From positions 1,719,001 through 1,783,000 of the forward strand of contig JAJOZX010000088.1 in the NCBI GenBank assembly GCA_023014485.1: a DNA stretch of 64,000 nt, given 5' to 3'. Of this stretch, positions 11,111 to 22,964 are shown in pieces. Each line of letters begins with the position of its first letter. Positions within the stretch are counted from its first letter, which is position 1. Under the pieces are notes generated by a model that was not told the DNA's origin, ran no database searches, and was given only the letters and a program-made list of their open reading frames with translations. The translations under genes were made by a program, and so were the position numbers. The DNA comes from Bathynomus jamesi. Its lineage: Eukaryota > Arthropoda > Malacostraca > Isopoda > Cirolanidae.

Positions 11111-11257
11111 AAATGTCTTTCAATTTAAAAAAAATGTGTAGAGTTGCTGAGGAAAGTTCGTCGGCATCTTTATATAGCTCTGTATGGTATGTATGTATAT
11201 GTCGAAAGCTCATTTGTGAAGTTTTGGATGCTAATTGGTGGAAGATTTAGAGCCATA

Positions 11258-11440
11258 TAGTCCAGGCAATCTAGAGCAAAAATAGCTTCAACCTGGGCAA
11301 AATTGCTTCAGAAGCTTTCTAAACTGTTTCCAGCTCAGGAACCATTGCAGAATAACATATCCAAAATCCGACAAAATTGGACCCCGGGAACACCCCCAAA
11401 AATGAAATTCAAAATGGCGGACTGGCAGTTTCCTACGAAA
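11258..11440 (+). repeat. Left TIR of the PIN/CXC element
   Basis: Inverted match to 16445-16613, with a few substitutions and small indels. It contains the palindromic CCCGGG about 130 bp from the tip. Confidence 0.85.
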
Positions 11441-11837
11441 TAAAATAAATTTTAATTTCGCTTTGTAGAGAGAGTTATGACGTTTTTCTTGATCAGTAAA
11501 ATGTTTTAAAACACATTTTCGTTTCTAAATTAACCTATTGACACTAAAAATTGTATTAGGCGGCTAGTATTAAACTATGACGTCACGTAATGTAAATAAA
11601 ATATACTGTATGGAGTGTATGTGAGAATGGACATTGCTACATCTTTATAAACTTATATTATATACAACTCTTTAATTCCTACTACCCACTATCAAATCTG
11701 CGTATTTGTGCTTGTCATTTTCTTTAAAACTGTTATTATGTACTCCTTTTAAATACTGCAACACAGTTATTAATTTGTGTTTTCTGTTTCAGACTGACTC
11801 GGTGTACGGCTGACTCGGTGTGCGTCCGCCTTCAAGA

Positions 11838-14800
11838 ATGCAGACCCCTGAAGAATTGTGCGTGATTTGTAAGGAGAAATTGGACAGCGGACAGGAAGTG
11901 GTTCACATCTCGCAAAAAGGAGCAGATGGTATAAATGCATCCAGCCGCAGCCGTGGAAGCGATGTTGTTGCAACAGCTGGAATAAGTGTTCACGTTGTAT
12001 GTAGGAAAAGGTTTACGGATAAAAAGACCATTGAAATAAAGAAGCGACAGACCGCAGCCGAGGCAATACCAAGGAAAAGTGCTCGTTTTCATGAATACGC
12101 ATTTTCCAGTGCTACTCACTGTTTGTTTTGTGATACCTTTGTGGACTTTTTTTCCAAACACAAACCAAAATCAGAGCATGTCAAAATAAGAACTACAGAG
12201 TTCTCCGAAACCATAAAAAGGTGCTGTGAAAGCCGCTGCGATGAATGGTCGTTTAATGTAAAAGGCCGTCTGGAGTATTATCTTCGTGATCTTCCTGCTG
12301 CAGATTGTGTCTACCATCACACCTGCAGCGTAAATTTTCGAAGTGGAAAAAACATTCCTCGCGCATACTCCTCCGACGATCATGATTCGAAGAAAGGGAG
12401 ACCAACTAATGAAGAGCAACACAAGCATTCCTTCAGACCTGTGCTTACCTGGAAGAGAATGATGATGAACAACTGTTGATTGGAGACCTAATTTCCAAAA
12501 TGGAGGAATATCTTCAAGGAAGTCAGAGCTCTGTCTACGAACGCAGGCACATGAAGAGAAAGCTTTTAGAACGTTACGGAGACAAGATCATAATATCAGG
12601 TGAAAGTGGGAAGGCAGATGTAGTAACACTACGAGAGACAGCTAATGAAATTCTTATAGATTATCACAAAAAGTTGAAAGAATGTGATATAGATATAGAG
12701 CTACAGAAGATTTACCTAGTAGAAGCTGCTGCAAAAATAATCAGAAGTGATATCAAGTCTGTCGACTCGCCTAGAAAAGATGTGTATCCATCTCCAAATG
12801 ACATCACTGCAGAAAGTGCTCTTGATTACATTCCCAACAGTCTGAAATTGCTATTATCAAAAGCATTTGCGGGACAGGATGCTTCAAGAAAAATAGCTGC
12901 AATTGGGCAGAGCATTATGCAAGCAAACCGTCCTAGAGGATTACTATGTCCACTACAGATCGGTTTGTCGGTTCAGCTACACCACAACTTTAGGTCAAGG
13001 TACCTTATTGACGTTCTCCATCAGCTGGGTTACTGTTCGTCGTATGCAGAAGTAACAAGATTCGAAAGAAACGCGGCGCTGGCAAGTGGGTCTGGCTCTT
13101 TTACTGTTGATGAAAACACTGCAGTCCTTCTAGCAGCAGATAACGTCGATCATGATGTCTGCACTTTGGATGGGAAGAATACCTTTCATGGATGGGTATG
13201 ATTGCCGCAATACTCCGAAGATCAAGATCCACCCTTCTATTCACAGGCGTAATGTTGGTGACAATGACATTAAGAAGATTGCAACCGTTGACATTAGGGA
13301 ATATAGACACGCGAGAAGCATGTTGAGGGACATCTCATTCCGCGAACTTCCAGTACCCACTGCCACCATAAGTCGACTTAGTCTTCTCTGGCAGATATCT
13401 TCAGCAGAAAGATCATGTCCAAGTTGGTCCGGAACAATGCAGGCAATTCACGGTGGATCAAGTGTCTCACATCCAGGTGTGGCGTCGATCACGTTCCTTC
13501 CCATCATAGATATGTCGCCAACTGACATGACCTGCATATTTTCGACATTACTATATTTGAGCAAGATAGCACGCGATCAAAAAGTCCCATGCATTATTAC
13601 CTTTGATCAGCCTTTGTTCTGGAAAGCTTCCCAAATCATCAATGAACAGAGAGACCTGCAGGACATTGTTTTAATGCTGGGATCATTTCACACTCTGATG
13701 AATCTTTTGGGAGCAGTCGGTACTCTTATGAATGGTTCAGGATTGTCTGAAGTACTTCAAGAAATATACGGACCAAATGCCGTGCAACACATGATGTCTG
13801 GAAAAGCTGTTTCAAGAGCGATACGTGGTCATATGATAGTAGATGCAGCTCTTAGTACCTTACTAGTCGCAGACGTTTTCCCTCGTAATGAAGATGGAAC
13901 TCCTCATGACCTCCATAAAGAAGCTTGTGACCTGCTCGACGATGTTATGACCGCCAAACAATCAGTTGAGGATGTGGAATCTTCGAACGCATTGTCTCAG
14001 ATTGCTACCACTTTGGATGCGAAGAAAACTGACCTACAATCTACTTCGCAAACAAGTCAACTCTGGTTGGAATATCAGCGAATGATCAACATTGCACGTT
14101 CCTTGATAACAGCAGACAGAACCGGCTCGTGGGATTTGCACTTGCAAGCTATGCTGGAGACCATCTCCATAATTGCAGCAGCCGGACATCACAATTACCT
14201 GAAATCGATATACCTGTACCTGCAGAAAATGTTAAGTTTGCCTTCTGAAAATCCAGCCGTTAACAAAATGTTCCAGGAAGGTAAGTTTGTGGTAAGAAGA
14301 AGCGACAGATTATGGGCCGGACTCGGCACAGACCTGGTGATAGAACAAGTACTAATGCGTTCCCTGAAAAGCAGAGGCGGACTGACACGCGGAAGTGGAT
14401 TTACAGACATCCAAAGGACAACGTGGCTCTTTTCTATGCCTCTGTGTTCCACTTATAACTTAGCAATGCAGGAATACACCAGAGTTTTGTTGGAAAGTAG
14501 TGAACAGCACAAGGAAATGAGGGGAAGTAGACAAATCAGGGACAGTAATGACATGAAGAAAGTACTTGAACGTCTGGAATCCTTATCCCCATTCCATTCT
14601 ACCTCGGGTCTCTGCAACATTGTAACAGGGCTAACTGCTGATCCTGGAGTTAACGTTCATCAATTGCATTCGATCGGTACGAACATTGTCGTAAAAATGA
14701 TTGGGAAACAAGCCTTTACATATTCTGCCAAAAGATCTGACAAAGTGAAAACACTAGGATCTGCTTCTGCCGTTGTGATCACTGATGCTTCAGATATAGA

Positions 14801-16205
14801 AGTAGATCCTGCACTACTGTTTCAGAGAATGATGACTGTTGCCACTGGCGGAGACATGAATCTTTAAGATGTCATGTGTTACGAACTGTGTGCATATCCT
14901 CCTGCATTGTTCGAATCACGAAGTATCTTGAGGAAACCCGATAAGTCTCAGCTAGCTCATGCAATAATCAAATACACTGACACTTTACGCATGGAAGAAG
15001 TTCAAGAAATTCAGTGCACAGACCAGTACGTATTGGATGGTGGATCTCTACTACATCGTGTTTCCTGGCGTCAAGATGAAACATATGACAGCATCGCCAA
15101 CTCATATGCCGATTTCACTCTGAAAACATATGGAAAAGCAATCATTGTTTTTGATGGCTACAGCAACTCTCCTACGATCAAGGACATGACCCACAGAAGA
15201 CGCAGCACCAAGACAAGCAGAAATGTGAATCTCAGTCCAAGCATGAAGTTTGTTGGCCAGAAGGAACACTTCTTGGCTAATGAAAACAACAAGCAAGCAT
15301 TTATTTCCCTCGTAGGTGAGATGTTGAAGAAGCACGGGTACTGTTCACAATGCAGATGGGGATGCTGATGTGGACATCGTTCGTGCAGCAGTTTCCTCAT
15401 CAGAAAATGCAACTACAACAGTAATAGGGGAAGACACCGACTTGCTGATTCTCCTTCTGTACCATGCCAAGGACAGTGGTTTCAAGTTGTACTATCGCAG
15501 CGATATAAGACGGGGACCATCTCCTAATCCTGCGTATGATATTCTCAGCATTCAATCATTGTTAGGCAATGACATCTGCAAGTATCTCCTGTTTGTGCAT
15601 GCTTTCACGGGCTGTGATAGCACATCCAGAATTTTTTCGATCGGTAAAGCCAAAGCATTCGACACACTGATGAAGGTGGCTGAACTCCGTTCAGTTGCAA
15701 ATACATTCTGTTCTGATTGTTGCCAACACTCTGACATTGAAGCCGCTGGAAGAAAGGCAATGCTTCTGTTGTATGGCTGCAAAACACTTGAATCCACTAA
15801 CGCACTACGTCATCGAATGTTAGTTGAAAAGGTAGCTACAGCTAAATCTTTTGTTACACCCGAACGTTTGCCACCTACCGATGCGTCCACAAAGTACCAC
15901 AGCTTTCGCACATACTTTCAAATACTAATCTGGAAGTCTACAGAAGAGAAGATCGATGCAGAACAGTGGGGTTGGTATGTAAAGAATAATTCTACTACCC
16001 TACAGCCTGCGACAAGCCACCAGCTCCAAATTATCTACTCAACATGATCCGCTGCTCCTGCAAGACGAAATGTGCTACTTCAAGATGTGGATGCAAGCGT
16101 AATGGAATGCCCTGTTCAGCTGCTTGTGGCGAGTGCCAAATCAGTGGTTGCGATAACAACCCAAGTACCGGTAATCTATCCGATGATAGTGATGAAGAGC
16201 ATTAA
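11838..16205 (+). pseudogene. PIN/FEN-like nuclease + CXC-domain transposon protein (decayed)
   Basis: About 1,450 codons in several frames. The start is an ATG at 11838, 46 bp after a strong 3' splice site (TTTTCTGTTTCAG, ending 11792), so a 5' UTR intron is possible. N-terminus: CVICKEKL ... HVVCRKRF and HCLFCDTF ... YHHTCSVNF, cysteine/histidine pairs like treble-clef zinc sites. Middle: a long region without recognised domain. C-terminal third: NADGDADVDIV, GEDTDLLILLL and FTGCDSTS, resembling the acidic motifs of PIN/FEN nucleases. The end is a CXC domain (CSCKTKC, CGCKRNG, 16044-16203) and an acidic tail. Breaks: frameshifts near 12433, 13190, 13215, 15337 and 16015, and a TAA at 14865. 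Confidence 0.75.
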
Positions 16206-16444
16206 TTTCTGTATGTTTGTGACCAGGTATCACTTCTTCTGTAATGAACATAACTTGAAACTGGGAAAAAAATAATTGTTGTATTATTGATTATAAAAAT
16301 CTGTAAAAAGCTATATAACATTATATTTGCGTAATAACTGGTTGTGTTGTATATTGTTGAATTATTTAAAACATTACAACTGAAAGAAAAAGCATCAAAT
16401 GTATCTCTATAAATAAAAGCGTAAATTATATATATTTTTTTTTT

Positions 16445-16613
16445 CGTAGGAAAATCCAGTCCGCCATTTTGAATTTCATTTTTGGGGGTGTTCCCGGGGT
16501 CCAATTTTGTCGGATTTTGGATATGTTATTCGGCAATGGTTCCTGAGCTGGAAACAGTTTAGAAAGCTTCTGAAGCAATTTTGCCCAGGTCTAACTACAA
16601 ATTGCCTGGACTA
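16445..16613 (-). repeat. Right TIR of the PIN/CXC element
   Basis: Inverted counterpart of 11258-11440, ending ATTGCCTGGACTA. Confidence 0.85.
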
Positions 16614-17769
16614 ATATGATTTCGTGAAAGTAATATTTTTTCACTAATCCCCACCCTTCATTTTGACGTATTATATGCGAAATATTAAATATATAAAGAG
16701 TTGTGGTCTCGTAATAATTACTTTATAGAATACAAATAAAGCATATACAAGTGGTGGCCAATTTATTATGGTAACCTTACTGTGAATCAATTTTTATACC
16801 TTTTTGTCATTCAATCTTCAATCTTTTGAAAACTAATTCATATATCTATTACTTGATAAAAAGAAAAGAATAAGGAATTATGTGATAAAAGGATAATATA
16901 TCATTAATCAGATGGCAAGAAAAGAGAGTGCGTATATGACCCAAAATTTATATACCCCGACTCTTAAATTAAGGATTCATCGTTATAGGTTTTTACGACC
17001 GTCATTTCCGGTCACATATTTATGATAGTTTAATTGCATTGTTAAAATTACTTATATGGATTCTAGTCGACTTTTTAAGTGAAAATAATTAATTCTATTA
17101 TACACCAATGACGCTTTTATAATGTTCTATCCTACACAGAGAGCCGAAATTACGTCAGTTTTGATGAAATCACTCTTAAAACAATACTGTTAAATATCGT
17201 TTACATTACTTACCTAAGAGCATTGTATAATTTACCTGCCATGCATTGTTAACTTTTCAAACACACAAAAAACAAACTTTATTTAGAAAGAATACATTAC
17301 ATAAGGTATTCACCACGTCCATATAGGTTTACGGAATATTGGCATTAACATTTAATTTTGTAGTTTAGGGGAAAGTAGTCTACAGTATTTGGAGCATTCT
17401 AATCTGAATGCGGATCTTTGATATTTATTTCACTTTCTATAAAAGAAAATAAGAAAATAAGAAAATAAATAGGAATAATGGAAAATAAAATAGAGCTGCA
17501 TTTAATTAATTCTGCCATTGCAAATGTAAACTGAAATAATCCTAGAAATAATAGGAAAAAAATGGTAAACAATACATGTAAATACATACCAATAATAAAT
17601 AATTTCTATTATAAGAAATGAAAAATGATACACTCTTAAAGTAATAGAAATACAGATAAATGAGACACATTATGTATATCCTGATATCCTGTTTCCTATG
17701 GAAACTTTTAACATAGAATTTTTAAAACTTGCGATTACACCCGATCTAGGACTGTGAATTTTGCATATA
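16614..17769. other. Unassigned AT-rich sequence
   Basis: About 1.15 kb with only short chance ORFs (for example minus 17587-17399, lysine/isoleucine-rich by composition). No repeat partner was found in the window. Confidence 0.6.
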
Positions 17770-19146
17770 CTAGGGCCATTCAATATATTTTACCACACCC
17801 TTTTTTTCTTAGCTAAATAATAAATAGGCCATGGGGCTGAAATGTCTTTTAGACGGTAAGTTTGAACTTTCTGCGCTTCAAATAACCGCATTTTTCCAGC
17901 TTGAACCTCCCTTTCTTGTATAAAACCGCTTTTAAACGCCCTTCTATAAAACAGGTGGTTAACGCAGTTTCGAAAATGGCGTCTGACACTGATGTGTAAA
18001 CAGAGAGCTGTTATCGAGTTCTTAACTGCAGAGAAGGAAAAAGTTGGAAATATTCATAAACGTTTACTAAACGTTTACGGAGATGCCGTTGTTGATCGAA
18101 GCAGAGTTGAACGCTGGTCTAAACGTGTGAGATCATCGGAGAGAGGGAGAGCCAGCCTCGATGATGAGCCACGCAGCGGTCGTACGGCATCGGCTGTGAC
18201 ATCTCACACTGTGCAACGTGCTAACAGCATCACTTGATCAAATCGGTGCGTCACATACGAGGAGCTATCACTGGAGCTAGGAATTAGTGAAGGAAGTGTG
18301 AATACGATAAATCAACAACTGGGATACTCAAAAGTGTGTTCACGGTTTGTTCCTCGCCAACTGACTGCAGATCACAAAGCCCAGAGAAAAGAAATTGTTT
18401 CTGAGTCGTTGGTTCGATACGAAATAGAAGGGGATGACTTCCTTTCACGAATTGTGACTGGGGATGAGACTTGGGTACACTACTTTGAACCTGAAACAAA
18501 ACGTCAATCCATGGAGTGGCATCACGCAGACTCCCCACGCAAGAAAAAGTTCAAAATGGCTCCCCCTGCAGGAAAGGTTATGGCCACCATCTTCTGGGAC
18601 ATGAAAGGAGTGATTCTGGTGGACATTATGAAGAAAGGAGAAACAATCAACTCAGAGGTATATATTTCTACCCTACAGAGACTCTAGAGACGTATAAAGC
18701 GAGTTCGATCGGAGAGAAAACTGGAAGACGTCCTTCTTTTGCACGATAACGCAAGACCACACAACAGTTTGCAAACAAGAGAGGCCATCACAAAAATGCG
18801 CTTGACTGTGTTACTCCACCCTCCATACCATCCGGATCTGGCACCTTCAGACTTCCATTTGTTTGGGCCAATGAAGGATGCTATTCGTGGAAGAAAGTTT
18901 CAGAGTGACGATGAAGTTGTTAGGAGGTTAAGAGGTGGCTCCAGCGGAATCCAGCGAACTTTTACTGGCGAGGAATAAAGGCCCTTGTTTTGAGGTGGAG
19001 AAAAGCCGAAGAAAAGGATGGAGACTATTTGGAAAAATAAAAACTTGTTAAAAGTATGTAATTACTTGTGTACAAAATTTCTGGAACTTACAAGGAAATT
19101 TGGAAAGAAAAAAAAAGGTGTGGCAAAATATATTGAGTGGCCCTCG
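17770..19146 (+). mobile_element. mariner (DD34D) element, copy 1
   Basis: TIRs CTAGGGCCATTCAATATATT and its near complement ending GGCCCTCG, each followed by TA (17768-17769 and 19147-19148). At 1,377 bp it is full-length. Two further copies are at 24,226-25,493 and 34,351-35,701. Confidence 0.9.
17976..18978 (+). pseudogene. mariner transposase, copy 1
   Basis: Starts at ATG 17976 (MASDTDV). A small deletion just after removes the RRK codons and shifts frame, and a TGA lies near 18235 with a TAG near 18687. N-terminal helix-turn-helix region: VERWSKRVRSSERGR. Catalytic blocks: TGDETWVH, HDNARPH, then YHPDLAPSDFHLF, which gives the DD34D spacing (34 residues between second and third Asp). 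About 335 codons expected, and all catalytic residues are visible. Inactive because of the breaks. Confidence 0.9.
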
Positions 19147-19267
19147 TATAATAGGCCGCTTTAATTTTTGAAAAAGGACTGCCAATTTTTGTTTAGTAAT
19201 ATTTAAAAGTTACAATATATAAGTGCACACACACACACACACACACACACGGGCGCGCGCATATATA
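19147..19267. repeat. Spacer with (CA)n microsatellite
   Basis: A (CA)n run at about 19229-19250 followed by GCGCGC and TATATA, leading into the TA target of the next element. Confidence 0.85.
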
Positions 19268-19365
19268 CAGGGTGTACATAAAGTCAGGATCTATTTTTGT
19301 GAAGCACTTGGAAATTATATGGAATTCAATCATAAAATGATAAAGTGGTAACATTTATTAAATAA

Positions 19366-19740
19366 TTAAGAGTAGGATTCGACGTGACGCCCATCAGTAT
19401 CCCTGTACAGCTCAAATCGTTCCGCAGCATTTCTAAACACATTCTGGAGCATTTGCGGGGTTATGTTATCTGCAGCAGTTCGTATACGTGTACGTAAGTT
19501 TTCAAGACTCGTAACCTTCGTCTGATAGACGTGCGATTTGATAAAGCCCCATGCAAAGAAATCTAAAGGGGTTAAATCTGGTGATCTCGCTGGCCAAGGT
19601 CTGTTGCTTCCGCGTCCGATCCAGCGATTTGGAAAACGTCCATTTAGATAATCCTGAACAATTTTGGCATAGTGACAAGGAGCACCATCATGTTGATAGA
19701 CGACGGTACTAACAATCCTATCACCGTCGTCTATCAACAT
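19366..19740 (-). pseudogene. DD41D transposase C-terminal half, left arm
   Basis: The minus-strand reading has QHDGAPCHYAKIVQDY and then [15 protein letters not shown]. Counting from the second Asp to the last Asp gives 41 residues, the DD41D class of the Tc1/mariner superfamily. The N-terminal DNA-binding part and first catalytic Asp are absent. The frame is otherwise open to the stop, ending RHVESYS. Confidence 0.8.
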
Positions 19741-20060
19741 GATGGTGCTCCTTGTCCACTATGCCACAATTGTTCAGGATTATCTAAATGGACGTTTTCC
19801 AATCGCTGGATCGGACGCGGAAGCAACAGACCTTGGCCAGCGAGATCACCAGATTTAACCCCTTTATTTCTTTGCATGGGGCTTATCAAATCGCACGTCT
19901 ATCAGACGAAGTTTACGAGTCTTGAAAACTTACGTACACGTATACGAACTGCTGCAGATAACATAACCCCGCAAATGCTCCAGAATGGTTTAGAAATGCT
20001 GCGGAACGATTTGAGCTGTGCAGGGATACTGATGGGCGTCACGTCGAATCCTACTCTTAA
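19690..20060 (+). pseudogene. DD41D transposase C-terminal half, right arm
   Basis: Inverted copy of the left arm with more damage. QHDGAPC is followed by a small insertion and frame change, then ARSPDLTPL, where one base loss removes the last DF motif, then SHVYQTKFTSLENLRTRI. The two halves differ by scattered substitutions, so the duplication is not recent. Confidence 0.75.
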
Positions 20061-20249
20061 TTATTTAATAAATGTTTATCACTTTATCATTTTATGATTG
20101 AATTCCATATAATTTCCAAGTGCTTCACAAAAATAGATCCTGACTTTATGTACACCCTGTATATAATTGTGGGTGGTGTAGGCCGAAAGGATGGGTCTAA
20201 TGGGTAAGTTAACTAAGTTTACAACCAAGTAAGTTCTTCCGGCTCATCC

Positions 20250-20321
20250 CCAGGTATTCTCTATGGCCTCCCCAAAATACATAAACTTAACTTACCCATT
20301 AGACCCACAATTACAAACTAA
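20250..20321 (+). pseudogene. Penelope-like reverse transcriptase fragment
   Basis: A 23-codon stretch reads ILYGLPKIHKLNLPIRPTI before a stop. The 'YGLPKIHK...PxRPI' string is the characteristic early RT motif of Penelope-like elements. Nothing else of the RT is seen. An inverted repeat (about 20192-20212 against 20285-20306) folds over it, so the piece is rearranged. Confidence 0.6.
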
Positions 20322-20330
20322 CCAAAATTA

Positions 20331-20744
20331 TATTATATATATATATTGATATATATATCCATTTAATTGGAGGAGATTGTAGACACCAATCAACCACTGG
20401 AGTACTCCAGGGTGGATGTTAGGCAGGATACAGGGAGTTCTGGAACTCCCGTTTCGCCTGTCACTGTCCTTCTTAGCTGATCTTTTTCCGTGTCTCATCT
20501 ACCCTGTGAGCAGTCCAACATGCTCTCCCTCTTTTCCTCACTACACATACATGCATCTTTCACACTATATATACATGCACCTTACACACTACACAACCTT
20601 TCCAAATTTATATAAAAAAATGGCATCATTGAGCCTTGGAGACCTTGTTTTTTTGGCTCTCTCCCTCTTCTGTGGAGGGGTCATTTTGGCGGCTGCTCGC
20701 CCTTAGCTTCCTGCTTCCTACATAATATATATATATACACACAC
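20331..20744. other. Unassigned segment with pyrimidine-rich tract
   Basis: Contains a short palindrome (CTGGAGTACTCCAG near 20397-20410) and a 96-codon open frame (20416-20706) whose composition gives no recognisable domain. Nothing can be called with confidence. Confidence 0.5.
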
Positions 20745-20880
20745 CTCGGTGGTGTAGTGGTTAGCGTCGCTGACTACGAATCCATCGGCCCCGGGTTCGA
20801 GACCCGACGGCAGCCGGCGCGCAGCAAAACCTAGCTGTTCATCCTTCCACACAATAAAAGAAAGTGGTTGGTAGATAAAT
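20745..20880 (+). mobile_element. tRNA-derived SINE, type A
   Basis: Pol III A box TGGTGTAGTGGTTAGCG and B box GGGTTCGAGACCC are correctly spaced within a tRNA-like head, followed by an unrelated body. The head does not fold into a complete tRNA with an acceptor stem, so it is a SINE and not a tRNA gene. Confidence 0.7.
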
Positions 20881-20883
20881 GGG

Positions 20884-21045
20884 TACCCTAGGTGGCCTAG
20901 TGGTTAAGACGCTGGGCTGCTGATGGGGCGTGGTTCGGATTCCACGTTAAATTGTAGGTCTAAGGTGGAGTGAAAAGCTTGACCTTCATCAGAATGAACA
21001 ATTCGGGCGGAAGCTAACCAAAGTTAATAAAGTGTTGTTTATTGA
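20884..21045 (+). mobile_element. tRNA-derived SINE, type D (GGTTCGGATTCC core)
   Basis: A box GGTGGCCTAGTGGTTAAG, B box GTGGTTCGGATTCC, then a body with AATTGTAGGTCTAAGG and GAAAAGCTTGACC. The same body appears at 21,861-21,945 (minus) and in the 227-bp tandem repeat at 54.7-55.3 kb. Confidence 0.7.
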
Positions 21046-21860
21046 TTTGCGAAACGAAATTATTGATAGTGCTTGTCTGACATTTATGGCTAGAGAGTTC
21101 CAGATGTCTGCTCTTTTGCAGGAGAGAGATTTTCTGCAATTTACTTTGAACTTTTAACCCATTTATTACGAAAATATGTTTCGCTTTAATAGTGTGATCA
21201 ACTATAAATAAAAAAGTGAGTTTGGCAAATTTTCAGAGATGCCAAAAAAATATTGACGTGAATTTAAGTAAATCTGTCATATATGATACGTCATGTAGAA
21301 AGTTACTTGTTAAGTGATGGAAAGTAATTATCATTTTAACTGAAAATATTGACGAAAGAAAAAATCTGCAAATGGATTACGACTAAATGCATTAAGAAGA
21401 AAATCAAAGTCAGGCCTTCATTAACGTTGAAATAAATGCAAACTCTATTATAATTTGCATTTGGTGAAGTTACAGACGGTAAATGAAAATTCTTGAGTTT
21501 GTAATGGTGTGATAAGGTTTTAAATTTAAAAAAAATTTATTTATAAAATATATGGCTACGAAACAAAGTAAGCAGTTACATTAAAATCTCGTTACAAAAA
21601 TAAAACTTCCTGGAAAAAGGAACGAAGATTTGTTTTTGAGTGATGTCCACCTTTATTTCTGAGACTATTTTAAAGGTGCCCTACTTTAGCTCACTTATTA
21701 TTCTGTACCAGTTTAATTTTGTAACTAAAATCTCATTCCACTTTCGGTACATTAATATTTAACGATAAACTTTTTCCTTTGTGAAATTTGCAAATGCTGT
21801 TAATATTACATTTATTAACACCAACTGAGTCCTTTTTATAATAATGTTTGGAGTTATCTG
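21046..21860. other. Unassigned AT-rich sequence
   Basis: About 800 bp without ORF, RNA or repeat match that I can support. Confidence 0.6.
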
Positions 21861-21945
21861 ACCTCCTGCAAAGGTCATGTGAAGGAGGGGACCAACAGTT
21901 TTACATGGAATCCGAACCTCCCTGGAACCTGAACGTAGAGGACGG
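21861..21945 (-). mobile_element. SINE type D fragment
   Basis: The minus strand reads GGTTCGGATTCCATGTAAAA, then CTGTTGGTCCCC and CATGACC, matching the core of the 20,884 SINE. Confidence 0.6.
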
Positions 21946-22036
21946 TCACCCACCTAATTATATGAGTAGATTCAACGTCATTTAACCCGCGTTAAAATCA
22001 TTTTCGCGAAGAGACCATTTTTGGGTTTAGATTAAG

Positions 22037-22075
22037 ATAGGTTAGGTTATAATAGGGTTATTTAGGTTAGGTTAC
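22037..22075 (+). repeat. Interstitial TTAGG-type repeats
   Basis: Two short runs of TAGGTTAGGTTA, separated by an imperfect stretch. TTAGG is the common arthropod telomere unit. Confidence 0.55.
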
Positions 22076-22079
22076 TATA

Positions 22080-22479
22080 ATAATAATGAAATTTCCCGCT
22101 GACGACGTTTTCAGTAAATATTTCAAAACTAATATATTTTTCTCCATTAATATTTACGTGTCTAAAAACAATTTATTCAAGATTAGATCAATTCGTTTAG
22201 GTTAGTTTCATCCTTGGAAAGGATTTAGAGAGGAAACAGAGGAAGCTTGTTAAATAAACTTTGTTAGAGGAAGTGAATTTACATTCGTCAGAATGAGATT
22301 TAAAATGGCTATATTCCGAAACCTCTTGAGTAGCTAAAGCAGTTTTGCAGAAGGAGAAAATTGACTAATGTCTAATGTAGAAAATGCTGACGAGCGTTTG
22401 AAACTTAACTGTTAAAATGGGAAAGAAACAAAAATGGGTTACGTTTTTTAAATATATATAAACCACTATATATAAAACC
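22080..22479. other. Unassigned sequence
   Basis: No feature recognised between the TTAGG-type run and the next tRNA-like repeat. Confidence 0.6.
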
Positions 22480-22560
22480 ACTTCCACAAGGGTTTGAACC
22501 TACCATCTCTTGAGTACAAAGTGAAGACGTTAACAACTACAATACAACAGAATAAAAGTT
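22480..22560 (-). mobile_element. tRNA-like SINE head
   Basis: The minus strand has a B box GTAGGTTCAAACCC and, upstream, an A-box-like TTGTAGTTGTTAACG. The body is degenerate. Confidence 0.45.
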
Positions 22561-22778
22561 AACACAAGTTCACAACCTGTCATATATTTAAACAACCGCG
22601 TAAACGCACAACGTTTTCGGTCAAGAGGCATTTTACGTGTTAACCCTTCTGCACTCGAGGTATTTCACTCAAACTATCTGGTGCAACGCTGGATCCCATA
22701 AATGAACTATACTGCATGAACAGACACGATTTTTCATGATCGTGCGTGTTACATATATATATATATATATATATATAT

Positions 22779-22911
22779 GGCTATGTGAGGTGGAAGGAAC
22801 AAGAAACCAACTCTCTACTTCACCAGGCCAACTCGAGAGGAGGGGGCGACAAGCTTGACCTTCGTGAAATGAGGAATCATCGCGCGGAACATTTGAAAGG
22901 TTGAAAGGTAT
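22779..22911 (+). mobile_element. LINE C 3' terminal fragment
   Basis: Matches the end of LINE C at 63,898-64,000 (GGCTATGTGAGGTGGA ... ACTTCACCAGGCCAACTC ... GGAACATTTG) and continues to GAAAGGTTGAAAGGTA, showing the LINE C 3' tail. It follows directly on a TA tract (22752-22778). Confidence 0.8.
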
Positions 22912-22964
22912 CTTTACACTGATTTAAGTTTAAAAAACAAATAACAGTGCTAGTCCATGCCACC

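Larger units (their letters stand above)
11258..16613 (+). mobile_element. 5.36-kb TIR element encoding a PIN-like/CXC protein
   Basis: The outermost inverted ends are TAGTCCAGGCAAT (11258-11270) and its complement (16601-16613). Similarity extends about 170 bp inward on each side, including a shared block GGAACACCCCCAAAAATG. One long decayed gene fills the interior. The flanks (CATA on the left, ATAT on the right) do not define a clear target duplication. No DDE transposase of a known superfamily was recognised, so classification is open. Confidence 0.8.
19268..20159. mobile_element. DD41D-type element in snap-back (palindromic) form
   Basis: TIRs CAGGGTGTACATAAAGTC and complement, flanked by TA on both sides (19266-19267 and 20160-20161). 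The whole 892-bp element is an inverted repeat about position 19712: both halves carry the same transposase 3' part, pointing outward. The spacer is about 15 nt. It looks like a fold-back replication or repair product fixed as an element. Confidence 0.85.

Noticed and set aside
17399..17587. Minus-strand hydrophobic ORF
   Set aside because: AT-rich composition alone gives Phe/Leu/Ile-rich translations. There is no splice or start context.
20416..20706. 96-codon ORF
   Set aside because: No recognised domain or splice context, and it overlaps repeat fragments.
20745..20820. A tRNA gene
   Set aside because: A and B boxes are present but there is no matching acceptor stem, and the body continues as in a SINE.
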